From: Brevundimonas sp. UBA2388
GTDB taxonomy: Bacteria > Pseudomonadota > Alphaproteobacteria > Caulobacterales > Caulobacteraceae
Assembly (NCBI GenBank): GCA_002343425.1
Contig: DDSO01000062.1
Location: forward strand, 12,038-35,331
Direction: 5' to 3'
Length of the DNA: 23,294 bases
The translations under genes were made by a program, and so were the position numbers. The notes beneath the pieces were generated by a model. It was not told the origin of the DNA, made no database searches, and saw only the letters and a program-made list of their open reading frames with translations. Positions 1-5,964 of the stretch are shown in pieces. Within the stretch, counting starts at the first letter, position 1. Each line of letters opens with the position of its first letter.

Positions 1-339
1 GTGCTGGGCGATGACGATGCCCTTTTCGTCGCCGACGGGGTCCTTGCCCATGACGGTCATCCGGCCGCGCATCAGCTCGCCGGCGGGCGGGTTGCGCATA
101 TAGCGAAGGCCGTCGACCGCCAGCACCTTGGACTGGGCCCAGCCCGCGGCCTTGTCGGCGAACAGCCGGCTCCACAGCGCATAGACCATGGCGTCCGGGG
201 CGCCGTAGGAGGCGTCCCAGCCCGGCAGGAACCGTTCGACGAAGACATCCAGCGCGCCGGCATCGACCATACAGGCGCCGAGGGGCACGACCTCGCCGAC
301 GCCCAGATCTTCAAAATGGACGTGCAGCGGTTCGGTCAT
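1..339 (-). CDS. MaoC-like hot-dog fold protein, C-terminus missing at window edge
   Basis: Reading leftward from the ATG at 339, the frame stays open for 113 codons to the window edge, so the C-terminus is missing. The start MTEPLHVHFEDLGVGEVVPL has the shape of MaoC-type hydratase/dehydratase domains, which usually open with a 'yFEDLevGd' strand. The later stretch LRYMRNPPAGELMRGRMTV resembles the second half of the hot-dog fold, which ends in a 'rGiv' strand (EKGIVIAQH here). Family members hydrate enoyl-CoA or act on other acyl thioesters; the substrate cannot be told. The catalytic Asp/His pair of true enoyl hydratases is not evident in the visible part. The start lies 13 bp after the stop of the upstream oxidoreductase, so the two are probably cotranscribed and may act on related substrates. 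An overlapping ATG at 343 is in another frame. Confidence 0.6.
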   Translation of the reverse strand, partial: MTEPLHVHFEDLGVGEVVPLGACMVDAGALDVFVERFLPGWDASYGAPDAMVYALWSRLFADKAAGWAQSKVLAVDGLRYMRNPPAGELMRGRMTVMGKDPVGDEKGIVIAQH

Positions 340-352
340 CCATTCGGTCCTA

Positions 353-1375
353 TCAGCCTGCAGGCTCTTCCGACACCCGGACCAGCAGCTTGCCGTCGTG
401 GTCGCCGGTGAACAAGCGGTTCAGCGAGTCCAGCGCCCCTTCAAGACCGTCGTCGACGTGGACCTTCCACTTGACCTCGCCGCTCTGCAGCCACGGGCCC
501 ATCTCGGCGACCATCTCGCGGGCGCGATGGGCGTAGTCCAGCACCAGGAAACCCTGGATGTTGAGGCGATGGGTGATGATCCGGCTGAAATTCGGCGAGG
601 GCGGCATCTTCGTGGCGTTGTAGGCCGAGATCAGGCCGCAGACCGCCATCCGGCCGTGGGTCTTCAGGCGGTTGAAGACGGCGATCATGATGTCGCCGCC
701 CACATTCTCGAAATTGAGGTCGATCCCGTCGGGCGCCAGTCGGTCAAGCGCCTCGCCCACGTCCTCATTCTTGTAGTCGACGGCGGCGTCGAAGCCGAGC
801 TCTTCGGTCAGCCAGCGGCATTTGTCGGCGCCGCCCGCGATGCCGATGACCCGGCAGCCGCGCGCCTTCGCCACCTGGCCGGCGATCGAGCCCACGGCGC
901 CGGCGGCGGCCGAGATGACCAGTGTTTCGCCCGCCTTGGCCTTGAGCACGTCGGTGACGCCGAAATAGGCCGTCATTCCGGTCATGCCGAGAACGCTGAG
1001 GTTGGCGGTCAGGGGCATGCCCGGCGCGCGGTGCACCTGCCGCAGCTCCATCTCATTGACGACGGCATAGTCCGCCCAGCCGCCTGACATGGGCGTGACC
1101 ACGTCGCCGGCGCGGAACCGGCTGGAGCGGCTTTCCTCCACCACGCCCAGGGTCAGGCCGCGCATGACGCCGCCGATCGGCACCGGCGGCAGGTAGCCCT
1201 CGGCGTCGTTCATCCAGGTGCGGTTGGTGGGGTCCAGCGACAGATAGACGGTGCGGACCAGCACCTGGGATTCGTTCAGGGCGGGAACCGGCGCCTCGAC
1301 CAGCTCCAGGTCGCCCGGCTGGATCAAACCCCGGGGCCGCTGGCGCAGCACCCACTGACGATTCACGCGAGCCAT
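353..1375 (-). CDS. NADP-dependent oxidoreductase, zinc-independent MDR (PTGR/CurA-like)
   Basis: The 340-residue product belongs to the medium-chain dehydrogenase/reductase group that reduces activated double bonds of enals and enones with NADPH, as in prostaglandin/leukotriene reductases and curcumin reductase. The N-terminal GroES-like half lacks the cysteine cluster of zinc alcohol dehydrogenases. The Rossmann part carries SAAAGAVGSIAGQVAKARG, the usual AxxGxxGxxxGQ nucleotide loop, followed by NVGGDIMIAVFNRLKTHGR, also typical of the family. I chose the ATG at 1375 (MARVNRQW) because GGAG sits 6 bp upstream. An in-frame ATG at 1381, and a longer frame starting at 1498, are possible, but the longer one would run across the sRNA terminator. 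It is probably cotranscribed with the MaoC-like gene. Confidence 0.85.
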   Translation of the reverse strand: MARVNRQWVLRQRPRGLIQPGDLELVEAPVPALNESQVLVRTVYLSLDPTNRTWMNDAEGYLPPVPIGGVMRGLTLGVVEESRSSRFRAGDVVTPMSGGWADYAVVNEMELRQVHRAPGMPLTANLSVLGMTGMTAYFGVTDVLKAKAGETLVISAAAGAVGSIAGQVAKARGCRVIGIAGGADKCRWLTEELGFDAAVDYKNEDVGEALDRLAPDGIDLNFENVGGDIMIAVFNRLKTHGRMAVCGLISAYNATKMPPSPNFSRIITHRLNIQGFLVLDYAHRAREMVAEMGPWLQSGEVKWKVHVDDGLEGALDSLNRLFTGDHDGKLLVRVSEEPAG

Positions 1376-1453
1376 GGCCATCTCCGGGTCTGTATGGGGT
1401 TTTCTTTGTGAACCCGCATAGTCTGCAAGCCGCGGCCCGCTGTCCAGCGCGCG

Positions 1454-1485
1454 AAAAGAAAAAGGCGGACCGGGAGGTCCGCCTT
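1454..1485 (-). terminator. Intrinsic terminator of the GsrN-like sRNA
   Basis: On the minus strand AAGGCGGACC, loop TCCC and GGTCCGCCTT form a perfect 10-bp stem (1485 to 1462). It is followed by a T-rich tail TTTTTCTTTT (about 1463-1454). This is a textbook rho-independent terminator. It lies about 80 bp upstream of the oxidoreductase start, so it ends an upstream minus-strand transcript that contains no convincing ORF. Confidence 0.85.
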
Positions 1486-1571
1486 GAAGTGGCATCATCG
1501 AGAATGAGGCGCGGAGGCGACAGGCCGATTTGCATCGGCCTCAAGTCGGGGGGGCGTCGTCGCCTCCGCAG
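1454..1571 (-). ncRNA. gsrN: GsrN-like general stress response small RNA
   Basis: A minus-strand transcription unit with no credible coding frame is bounded by an exact EcfG-type promoter (1602-1578) and a strong intrinsic terminator (1485-1454). The transcript would be about 118 nt. Its 5' end folds into a long stem: GCGGAGGCGAC (1569-1559) pairs perfectly with GTCGCCTCCGC (1521-1511). The stem encloses an unpaired segment with seven consecutive C residues (1554-1548) and an 8-bp hairpin AGGCCGAT-GCAA-ATCGGCCT (1541-1522). From established knowledge, GsrN of Caulobacter crescentus is a sigma-T-dependent sRNA whose exposed C-rich loop base-pairs with G-rich leaders such as that of katG and raises their translation. 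Promoter type, loop and location beside the stress locus all fit. The homology is inferred from architecture, not alignment, and the 5' end is estimated from the promoter. Confidence 0.75.
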
Positions 1572-1577
1572 GAGAAC

Positions 1578-1602
1578 AACGGCGGATCCGGCATCCGGTT
1601 CC
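1578..1602 (-). promoter_or_regulatory. EcfG-type promoter of the GsrN-like sRNA
   Basis: On the minus strand GGAAC (1602-1598) is followed after exactly 16 bp by CGTT (1581-1578). This matches the alphaproteobacterial general-stress sigma consensus GGAAC-N16/17-CGTT. Transcription should start near 1571, just before the first stem of the predicted RNA. Confidence 0.8.
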
Positions 1603-1640
1603 CGGCGTCCTGAATCTTTTTTCGCCTGGAGAGCGACCCC

Positions 1641-1666
1641 GGAACGGCGGCGCTTCGGCCCGCGTT
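1641..1666 (+). promoter_or_regulatory. EcfG-type promoter of the small membrane protein gene
   Basis: GGAAC (1641-1645), a 17-bp spacer and CGTT (1663-1666) match the EcfG consensus. The start codon is 36 bp downstream. The site lies back-to-back with the sRNA promoter, only 38 bp away. Confidence 0.75.
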
Positions 1667-1702
1667 CATGTGGGTCAGACCCATCGCTCACGGAGCCGCG
1701 CC

Positions 1703-1978
1703 ATGACCCATCCATCTCCGCACGACAAGGCCGCTGACGCGGTGCATGAAGGCCGCCCCGTCGAGGCGCAGTATGTTCGCGGCGGTGGCAAGGGTCGGCG
1801 CATCCTGACCATTCTGGTGGTTTCGCTGGCGGCCGTCGCCGTGCTGCTGCTCGGCATGTGGTTCGTCAGCCAGGGCGGCTTCGCCGAGACCAACCCCAAC
1901 ACCGGCGCCCAAGCCGTCGATGTGGAGGCGTTCGACAACACCGGCGCAGCTCCGGCTCCGACGCCCGCCCCCCAATAG
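1703..1978 (+). CDS. Small single-pass membrane protein, predicted general stress regulon member
   Basis: A 91-residue protein of unknown function. It has a basic N-terminal segment ending in GGGKGRR, one membrane helix (about residues 34-57, ILTILVVSLAAVAVLLLGMW), and an acidic, Ala/Pro-rich tail ending APAPTPAPQ that should face the periplasm by the positive-inside rule. I used the ATG at 1703 because GGAG precedes it by 7 bp; an in-frame ATG at 1670 would leave almost no leader after the promoter. The exact EcfG-type promoter upstream predicts induction by the general stress sigma factor. The gene converges on phyR and shares a bidirectional terminator with it. No family was recognised. 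Confidence 0.75.
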   Translation: MTHPSPHDKAADAVHEGRPVEAQYVRGGGKGRRILTILVVSLAAVAVLLLGMWFVSQGGFAETNPNTGAQAVDVEAFDNTGAAPAPTPAPQ

Positions 1979-1986
1979 GCGGAGAC

Positions 1987-2020
1987 AAAAAAGCCCCGGT
2001 CCTGCGACCGGGGCTTCTTC
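1987..2020. terminator. Bidirectional intrinsic terminator between the small membrane gene and phyR
   Basis: AAGCCCCGGTC (1991-2001) and GACCGGGGCTT (2006-2016) form a perfect 11-bp stem with a CTGC loop. On the minus strand the stem is followed by six T residues (1992-1987), making a strong terminator for phyR. On the plus strand the tail is CTTCTTCTCT, weaker but serviceable for the convergent gene. Confidence 0.85.
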
Positions 2021-2038
2021 TCTGTCCGGGGAGTGGCT

Positions 2039-2836
2039 CTATGCCGCCGCCTTCTGACGCGACGGGTGGAAGAACAGAGCCTGGCTGATCGCCGCCTTCA
2101 CCGTTTCCGGCTGGAAAGGCTTGGTGATCAGGAAGGTCGGCTCGGGCCGTTCGCCGGTCAGCAGGCGCTCCGGGAAGGCGGTGATGAAGATGACCGGCAC
2201 GTCGATCCGCTTGAGGATGTCCTTGACCGCGTCGATGCCCGAAGAGCCGTCGGCCAGCTGGATGTCGGCCAGAACCAGACCGGGCCGGTGACGCGCGACC
2301 GCGTCGACGGCCTCGTCATGGGTGGTGGCGGTTCCGGTGACCCGATGGCCCAGTTCCTTCACCAGACTTTCGATGTCGGCCGAGATGATCGCCTCGTCCT
2401 CGATGATCAGGACGTCGGTGGCCAGTTCGGCGTCGATGTCGGTCTGGGCTTCGGTGATCAGGCGCTCGACGTCATGGGCGTCGGCGTCGAGGATCTGGGC
2501 GGCTTCGGAAGGGGTGAAGCCCTCAAGCGCAGTCAGAAGGAAGGCCTGGCGCGAGCGCGGGGCGATGCGCAACAGCCGGCGCGAGGCGTCGTCGTCGCGT
2601 CCCTCCAGACCGCTCTTGTCTTCAAGTTGCGCGCCGGTGGTCGTCCAGATGGCGTGGAAGACATGATAGAGCGCCACGCGAGGCGTCATATCCGTCGGCA
2701 ACTGCCGCTCGCCGGCGGCGAGGGCTTCAAGCGCGACACGAACATAGTTGTCGCCCGTGGTCTGGTCCCCGGTCAGCGCGCGGGCGTAACGACGGACGTA
2801 AGGCAGATGCGGCGCAAGGCGGGCCAGCAGGCTCAT
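2039..2836 (-). CDS. phyR: General stress response anti-anti-sigma response regulator PhyR
   Basis: This 265-residue protein has the full PhyR layout: an ECF-sigma-like N-terminal domain (about residues 1-138) joined to a C-terminal receiver (about 141-255). The receiver shows the acidic pair E146/D147, phospho-acceptor D191 in LADIQLAD, T219 in FITAF and K239 in ITKPF. In the known pathway, phosphorylation opens the protein so that the sigma-like domain binds NepR and releases EcfG. The start at 2836 (MSLLARLAPHLPYVRRYA) gives the usual family length and has a GGGGAA sequence about 9 bp upstream. A longer frame to 3118 would run through the promoter. The gene is divergent from nepR-ecfG-phyK and carries its own EcfG-type promoter, so it is positively autoregulated. 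Confidence 0.97.
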   Translation of the reverse strand: MSLLARLAPHLPYVRRYARALTGDQTTGDNYVRVALEALAAGERQLPTDMTPRVALYHVFHAIWTTTGAQLEDKSGLEGRDDDASRRLLRIAPRSRQAFLLTALEGFTPSEAAQILDADAHDVERLITEAQTDIDAELATDVLIIEDEAIISADIESLVKELGHRVTGTATTHDEAVDAVARHRPGLVLADIQLADGSSGIDAVKDILKRIDVPVIFITAFPERLLTGERPEPTFLITKPFQPETVKAAISQALFFHPSRQKAAA

Positions 2837-2891
2837 ATAGGAATTCCCCGACGAAGGCGGCTCCCACCTTGGAACCGCTGCAGGCCTCGTC

Positions 2892-2916
2892 AACGTATCA
2901 AATCGGCCACGGTTCC
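2892..2916 (-). promoter_or_regulatory. EcfG-type promoter of phyR
   Basis: On the minus strand GGAAC (2916-2912), a 16-bp spacer and CGTT (2895-2892) match the EcfG consensus exactly. This leaves a leader of about 50 nt before the phyR ATG at 2836. Confidence 0.85.
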
Positions 2917-2957
2917 GCTTCCGTGAACAAGCTTGAGCATTTATCACCCGTTCCATA

Positions 2958-2982
2958 GGAACCGGGCTTGCGGGGCGGCGTT
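2958..2982 (+). promoter_or_regulatory. EcfG-type promoter of nepR-ecfG-phyK
   Basis: GGAAC (2958-2962), a 16-bp spacer and CGTT (2979-2982) match the EcfG consensus exactly. Transcription would begin near 2989, about 38 nt before the nepR ATG. With the phyR promoter it forms a divergent pair with 41 bp between the two -35 elements. Confidence 0.85.
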
Positions 2983-3026
2983 TCGGCACTCGCAACAACA
3001 TCGTCAGGGTGGCGGCCGTTTTCTCG

Positions 3027-3224
3027 ATGACAGATAAATCCAATCCCCCGGTCAAGCCTCCCAAGGGTGGCGCAAACCTGGAGGAATCCCGGCTTCGGCA
3101 GCAGGCGATCGGCGTCAAACTGCGTCATATGTTCGATGAGGTCGTGAACGAGCCGGTTCCCGACGAATTTCTCGACATCCTGCGCCGGGCCGATGAGCGT
3201 TCCTCCGGAGGGGGCGGCGAATGA
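3027..3224 (+). CDS. nepR: Anti-sigma factor NepR
   Basis: NepR is a small anti-sigma factor that clamps EcfG in unstressed cells and is titrated by phosphorylated PhyR. The 65-residue product has the conserved two-helix core IGVKLRHMFDEVVNEPVPDE (residues 29-48), followed by FLDILRRAD, flanked by disordered Pro/Lys-rich and Gly-rich ends. The ATG at 3027 gives a typical NepR length but has only a weak ribosome site; a GTG at 3009 in the same frame would add six residues. The stop overlaps the ecfG start in ATGA, so anti-sigma and sigma factor are translationally coupled, which would keep their ratio fixed. Confidence 0.93.
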   Translation: MTDKSNPPVKPPKGGANLEESRLRQQAIGVKLRHMFDEVVNEPVPDEFLDILRRADERSSGGGGE

Positions 3225-3832
3225 GCGGCGCCTCCAGCGCGCCGCCCAAGCCGCCTTCAGCCGACGACGACGCCTTCAAGCGCGAGCTGGTCGTGCTGAT
3301 CCCGCATCTGCGGGCTTTCGCGCGGACCCTGACCGGCGATCCGACCGCGGCCGATGATCTGGCGCAGGACGCCATGATGAAGGCCTGGGATGCCCGCGCC
3401 AGCTATCAGATGGGCACCAATATGAAGGCGTGGACCTTCATGATCCTGCGCAACCAGTTCTACTCCGAAAAGCGCCGCTCGTGGCGCCAGACGCAGCTGG
3501 ACCAGGAGGCCGCCGAGCGCACCCTGGTGGCTGTGGATGATCCGGAATCGCCCGTGGCGCTGGACGAACTGCGTCTTGCCCTGAACACCCTGCCCGAAGA
3601 GCAGCGCGAGGCGCTGATCCTCGTCGGCGCCGGCGGCTTCGCCTACGAGGAGGCCGCCGAAATATGCCAGTGCGCGGTCGGCACGGTGAAGAGCCGGGTC
3701 TCGCGGGCTCGCAAGGCCCTGCAGGCGACGCTGGATAAGGGCGGCTATGCGCGCGACGGGCGCGCCGCCGGAGATGCCATGCGGTCCATCCTGGCCGCCG
3801 CGGACCGTCTGAGCAGCGTCAGGCAAGGCTGA
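3221..3832 (+). CDS. ecfG: General stress ECF sigma factor EcfG (sigma-T type)
   Basis: A 203-residue ECF sigma factor. Region 2 spans about residues 22-90 ([20 protein letters not shown], then [17 protein letters not shown], the core-binding and -10 recognition part). Region 4 spans about 113-170, with [17 protein letters not shown] and the helix-turn-helix [14 protein letters not shown] that reads the GGAAC -35 element. Its position between nepR and a PhyK-like kinase, and opposite phyR, identifies it as the EcfG/SigT stress sigma. It starts in an ATGA overlap with nepR and ends 4 bp before phyK. Five matching promoters in this window, including its own, imply autoactivation. Confidence 0.95.
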   Translation: MSGASSAPPKPPSADDDAFKRELVVLIPHLRAFARTLTGDPTAADDLAQDAMMKAWDARASYQMGTNMKAWTFMILRNQFYSEKRRSWRQTQLDQEAAERTLVAVDDPESPVALDELRLALNTLPEEQREALILVGAGGFAYEEAAEICQCAVGTVKSRVSRARKALQATLDKGGYARDGRAAGDAMRSILAAADRLSSVRQG

Positions 3833-3836
3833 CGCT

Positions 3837-5621
3837 GTGGTCCGGTTCGGCCGAGCGCTCGCAAGGGGACTGGGAGGGGGTCCGAGGGCCCAGAGATTCC
3901 AGGGCATCCGCTTCCGTCTGGGTCTCTGGCTGGCCATCGCCCTGCTGCCCCTGCTGATCCTTGGCGGCTTTCAGGCCGAGTCCGCGTTCCGGGCCCAGGA
4001 CGCCGAACGCCGCTCCGACCTGCAGCGGGCCGCCGAACGGAGCGCCGCCAGCGCCAAGGCACGCCTCGACAGCACCGGCATCCTGCTGATGGCCTTGAGG
4101 CCAGAAGCCCTTGAGATGTTTTGCCAGCCGCGGCTGAGCGATCTCGTCGGCCGTCTGGACGGTCTGGACGGGCTTGCGCGGTTGACGGCGACCGGCGCTA
4201 CGGCCTGCGCCTCAGACAACCTCGCTTCAACGCCTCCGGCCTGGTTGACCCGGGCGCAATCCAGCCCCTGGTTTGACCGACTTCGCGCGGGCGAAGGCAC
4301 CGTGCTTGCGCGCGCCCCGGCCGGCGTCGGCCACCCGGCTGGGCTGATCGTCGCGATCCGGCTGGAGCGACCCATGGGCCGGTTCGACGGCGCCATGGTC
4401 GCCCTGATCCCCCTGTCCAGCCTGCAGCCCGACATCGACGATCCGTCCTTGCCCGAAGGCTCGCAGGCGGCGCTGACCGATGCGGACGGGCGACTTCTGA
4501 CGGCAACCGACATCGACGCCTTCACCTTGACGCGTGGCGAGTCGTTGACCGGCTGGGTCCAGCGGGCGCGCGCCGGCGCCTCGGCGATCTTCGAGGCCGA
4601 CGACGCCGCCGGCCGACATCGGGTCTATGCCGGGGCGGCCCTGGCCGGACGGGATGTCTACGCCCTGCTATCGGCGCCGGCGCCGGGGCTGCTGTCCTGG
4701 GCGCGGCTGAACCCGGTCGGCGCGCTGTTCATGCCGCTGCTGGCCTGGCTTCTGGCCTTCACCGCCGTGATGTGGGTCAGCGAGCGGATCGTGGTGCGCT
4801 GGCTGAACTATCTGGAGCGGGTGGCGTCCATCTATGCGAAGGGCCGGTTCTCGGTGCGTCCGGTCCAGGCCATGAACGCCCCGGCCGAGATCCGCGTGCT
4901 GGCGCGAACGCTGGACGAGCTGGCCGAATCCATCGTCACCCGCGACGCCGCCCTGACCGCTTCGCTGGAGGAAAAGGACGCGCTGATGCGCGAGATCCAC
5001 CACCGGGTGAAGAACAATCTTCAGATCATTTCGTCCCTGCTGTCGATGCAGCAGCGGGCCCTGACCGATCCGGCGTCCAAGGCGGCGGTCGGCGATACGC
5101 GCCAGCGGATTTCGGCGCTCGCCCTGATCTATCGCACCCTCTACCAGAGCGACGACCTGCGCTATGCCGACGCCCGCGTCTTCCTGACCGAACTGGTCGG
5201 GCAACTGGTCGCCAGCGAAACGGGGCGCGGTCACCTCGTCACCTCGTCGGTCGAGGCGGACTCGCTGGTCGTCGATCCTGACAAGCTGGCGCCGCTGGCG
5301 CTGTGGCTGGTCGAGGCCGTGACCAACGCCCAGAAGCATGCTTTCAGCGGACGCGGCGGCGATCTGAAGGTCCGGTTCTTCGTGCACGGCGAGACGAGCA
5401 TTCTGGAGGTCCAGGACGACGGACCAGGCGTCAGCGAGACCTTCCGTGCGGGCGTGGGGCGCACCCTGATGGGCGCCTTCGCCAAACAACTGCGAGGGTC
5501 CGTCGAACTGGTCCCGGCCGAAGGCGGGGGCATGATCGCCCGCATGACCTTCGCCACGCCGGAGGCGGTCGTGCCGACGGACCCCGCCGACCTTGGAACC
5601 GGCGCCGCGCCGCGACGTTGA
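3837..5621 (+). CDS. phyK: PhyK-like membrane sensor histidine kinase of the general stress response
   Basis: A 594-residue sensor kinase expected to phosphorylate PhyR. Order of parts: cytoplasmic N-terminus; membrane helix at about 28-45; periplasmic sensor at about 46-290; second helix at about 293-314; HAMP-like linker at about 316-368; HisKA_2 dimerisation segment with [11 protein letters not shown] (His388/His389, the latter before the RVKNN motif); and an HATPase domain with N497 in [11 protein letters not shown] and the G1 motif DDGPG at 527-531. This HisKA_2 type is the one used by PhyK kinases. The start is GTG at 3837, 4 bp after the ecfG stop, with AGGCAAGG about 8 bp upstream. 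The last 27 bp contain an EcfG-type promoter for the next gene, so the C-terminal codons carry two signals. The sensed ligand is unknown. Confidence 0.88.
   Translation: MVRFGRALARGLGGGPRAQRFQGIRFRLGLWLAIALLPLLILGGFQAESAFRAQDAERRSDLQRAAERSAASAKARLDSTGILLMALRPEALEMFCQPRLSDLVGRLDGLDGLARLTATGATACASDNLASTPPAWLTRAQSSPWFDRLRAGEGTVLARAPAGVGHPAGLIVAIRLERPMGRFDGAMVALIPLSSLQPDIDDPSLPEGSQAALTDADGRLLTATDIDAFTLTRGESLTGWVQRARAGASAIFEADDAAGRHRVYAGAALAGRDVYALLSAPAPGLLSWARLNPVGALFMPLLAWLLAFTAVMWVSERIVVRWLNYLERVASIYAKGRFSVRPVQAMNAPAEIRVLARTLDELAESIVTRDAALTASLEEKDALMREIHHRVKNNLQIISSLLSMQQRALTDPASKAAVGDTRQRISALALIYRTLYQSDDLRYADARVFLTELVGQLVASETGRGHLVTSSVEADSLVVDPDKLAPLALWLVEAVTNAQKHAFSGRGGDLKVRFFVHGETSILEVQDDGPGVSETFRAGVGRTLMGAFAKQLRGSVELVPAEGGGMIARMTFATPEAVVPTDPADLGTGAAPRR
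5595..5619 (+). promoter_or_regulatory. EcfG-type promoter inside the phyK 3' end, for the entericidin-like gene
   Basis: GGAAC (5595-5599), a 16-bp spacer and CGTT (5616-5619) match the EcfG consensus exactly. The site ends 2 bp before the end of the phyK stop codon. The lipoprotein ATG is 43 bp downstream. Confidence 0.82.
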
Positions 5622-5662
5622 TAGTCCAGACGCCGCCTCCCCGGCCTCAAGGAGTTCGACCA

Positions 5663-5800
5663 ATGCGCAAGATTTTCGTCCTGTTCGCCGCCGCCGCCGC
5701 CCTGACCACCGCCGCCTGCAATACCGTCTCCGGCGTGGGCCGTGACGCCTCGGCCGCCGGCCAGGCCGTGACCGGCGCCGCCGAAGACGCCAAGAACTAG
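5663..5800 (+). CDS. Entericidin-like small lipoprotein
   Basis: A 45-residue precursor. It has a short signal peptide MRKIFVLFAAAAALTTAAC whose lipobox (TAAC) places the lipidated cysteine at position 19. The mature 27-residue peptide NTVSGVGRDASAAGQAVTGA plus AEDAKN resembles the entericidin A/B family, whose mature forms begin CNTxxGxGxD and form an amphipathic helix at the outer membrane. AAGGAG lies 8 bp before the ATG. In other bacteria entericidins are stress-induced membrane-active lipoproteins, and small proteins of this kind are frequent general stress regulon members. The EcfG-type promoter directly upstream supports this here. A strong hairpin follows, so it is probably monocistronic with some read-through from phyK. 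Confidence 0.85.
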   Translation: MRKIFVLFAAAAALTTAACNTVSGVGRDASAAGQAVTGAAEDAKN

Positions 5801-5850
5801 GACGCCCCCTTCCCGACCGCGATTCCCCCCGACGCGCGGTTCGGTTGAAG

Positions 5851-5884
5851 AAGGCCCGCCGGCATCCCCCCGCCGGCGGGCCTT
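5851..5884 (+). terminator. Hairpin terminator after the entericidin-like gene
   Basis: AAGGCCCGCCGGC (5851-5863) and GCCGGCGGGCCTT (5872-5884) form a perfect 13-bp stem with an 8-nt C-rich loop. The following sequence CGCTATTTG has only a short T run, so termination may be partial, but position and stem strength fit. Confidence 0.7.
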
Positions 5885-5964
5885 CGCTATTTGCGCCGCC
5901 GGCAACGCCGTCTAGCATCCCCGTACAGGCGTCCGCAGAGACGCCATGACGCGGGGAGGCATCG

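Noticed and set aside
1456..1498. Upstream extension of the oxidoreductase to an ATG at 1498
   Set aside because: It would translate through the sRNA terminator hairpin and T tract. The ATG at 1375 has a good ribosome site and matches the family N-terminus.
2871..2897. Possible sixth EcfG-type promoter (GGAAC followed by CGTA)
   Set aside because: The spacer is 18 bp and the -10 reads CGTA, not CGTT; it overlaps the phyR promoter and would fire into the nepR leader.
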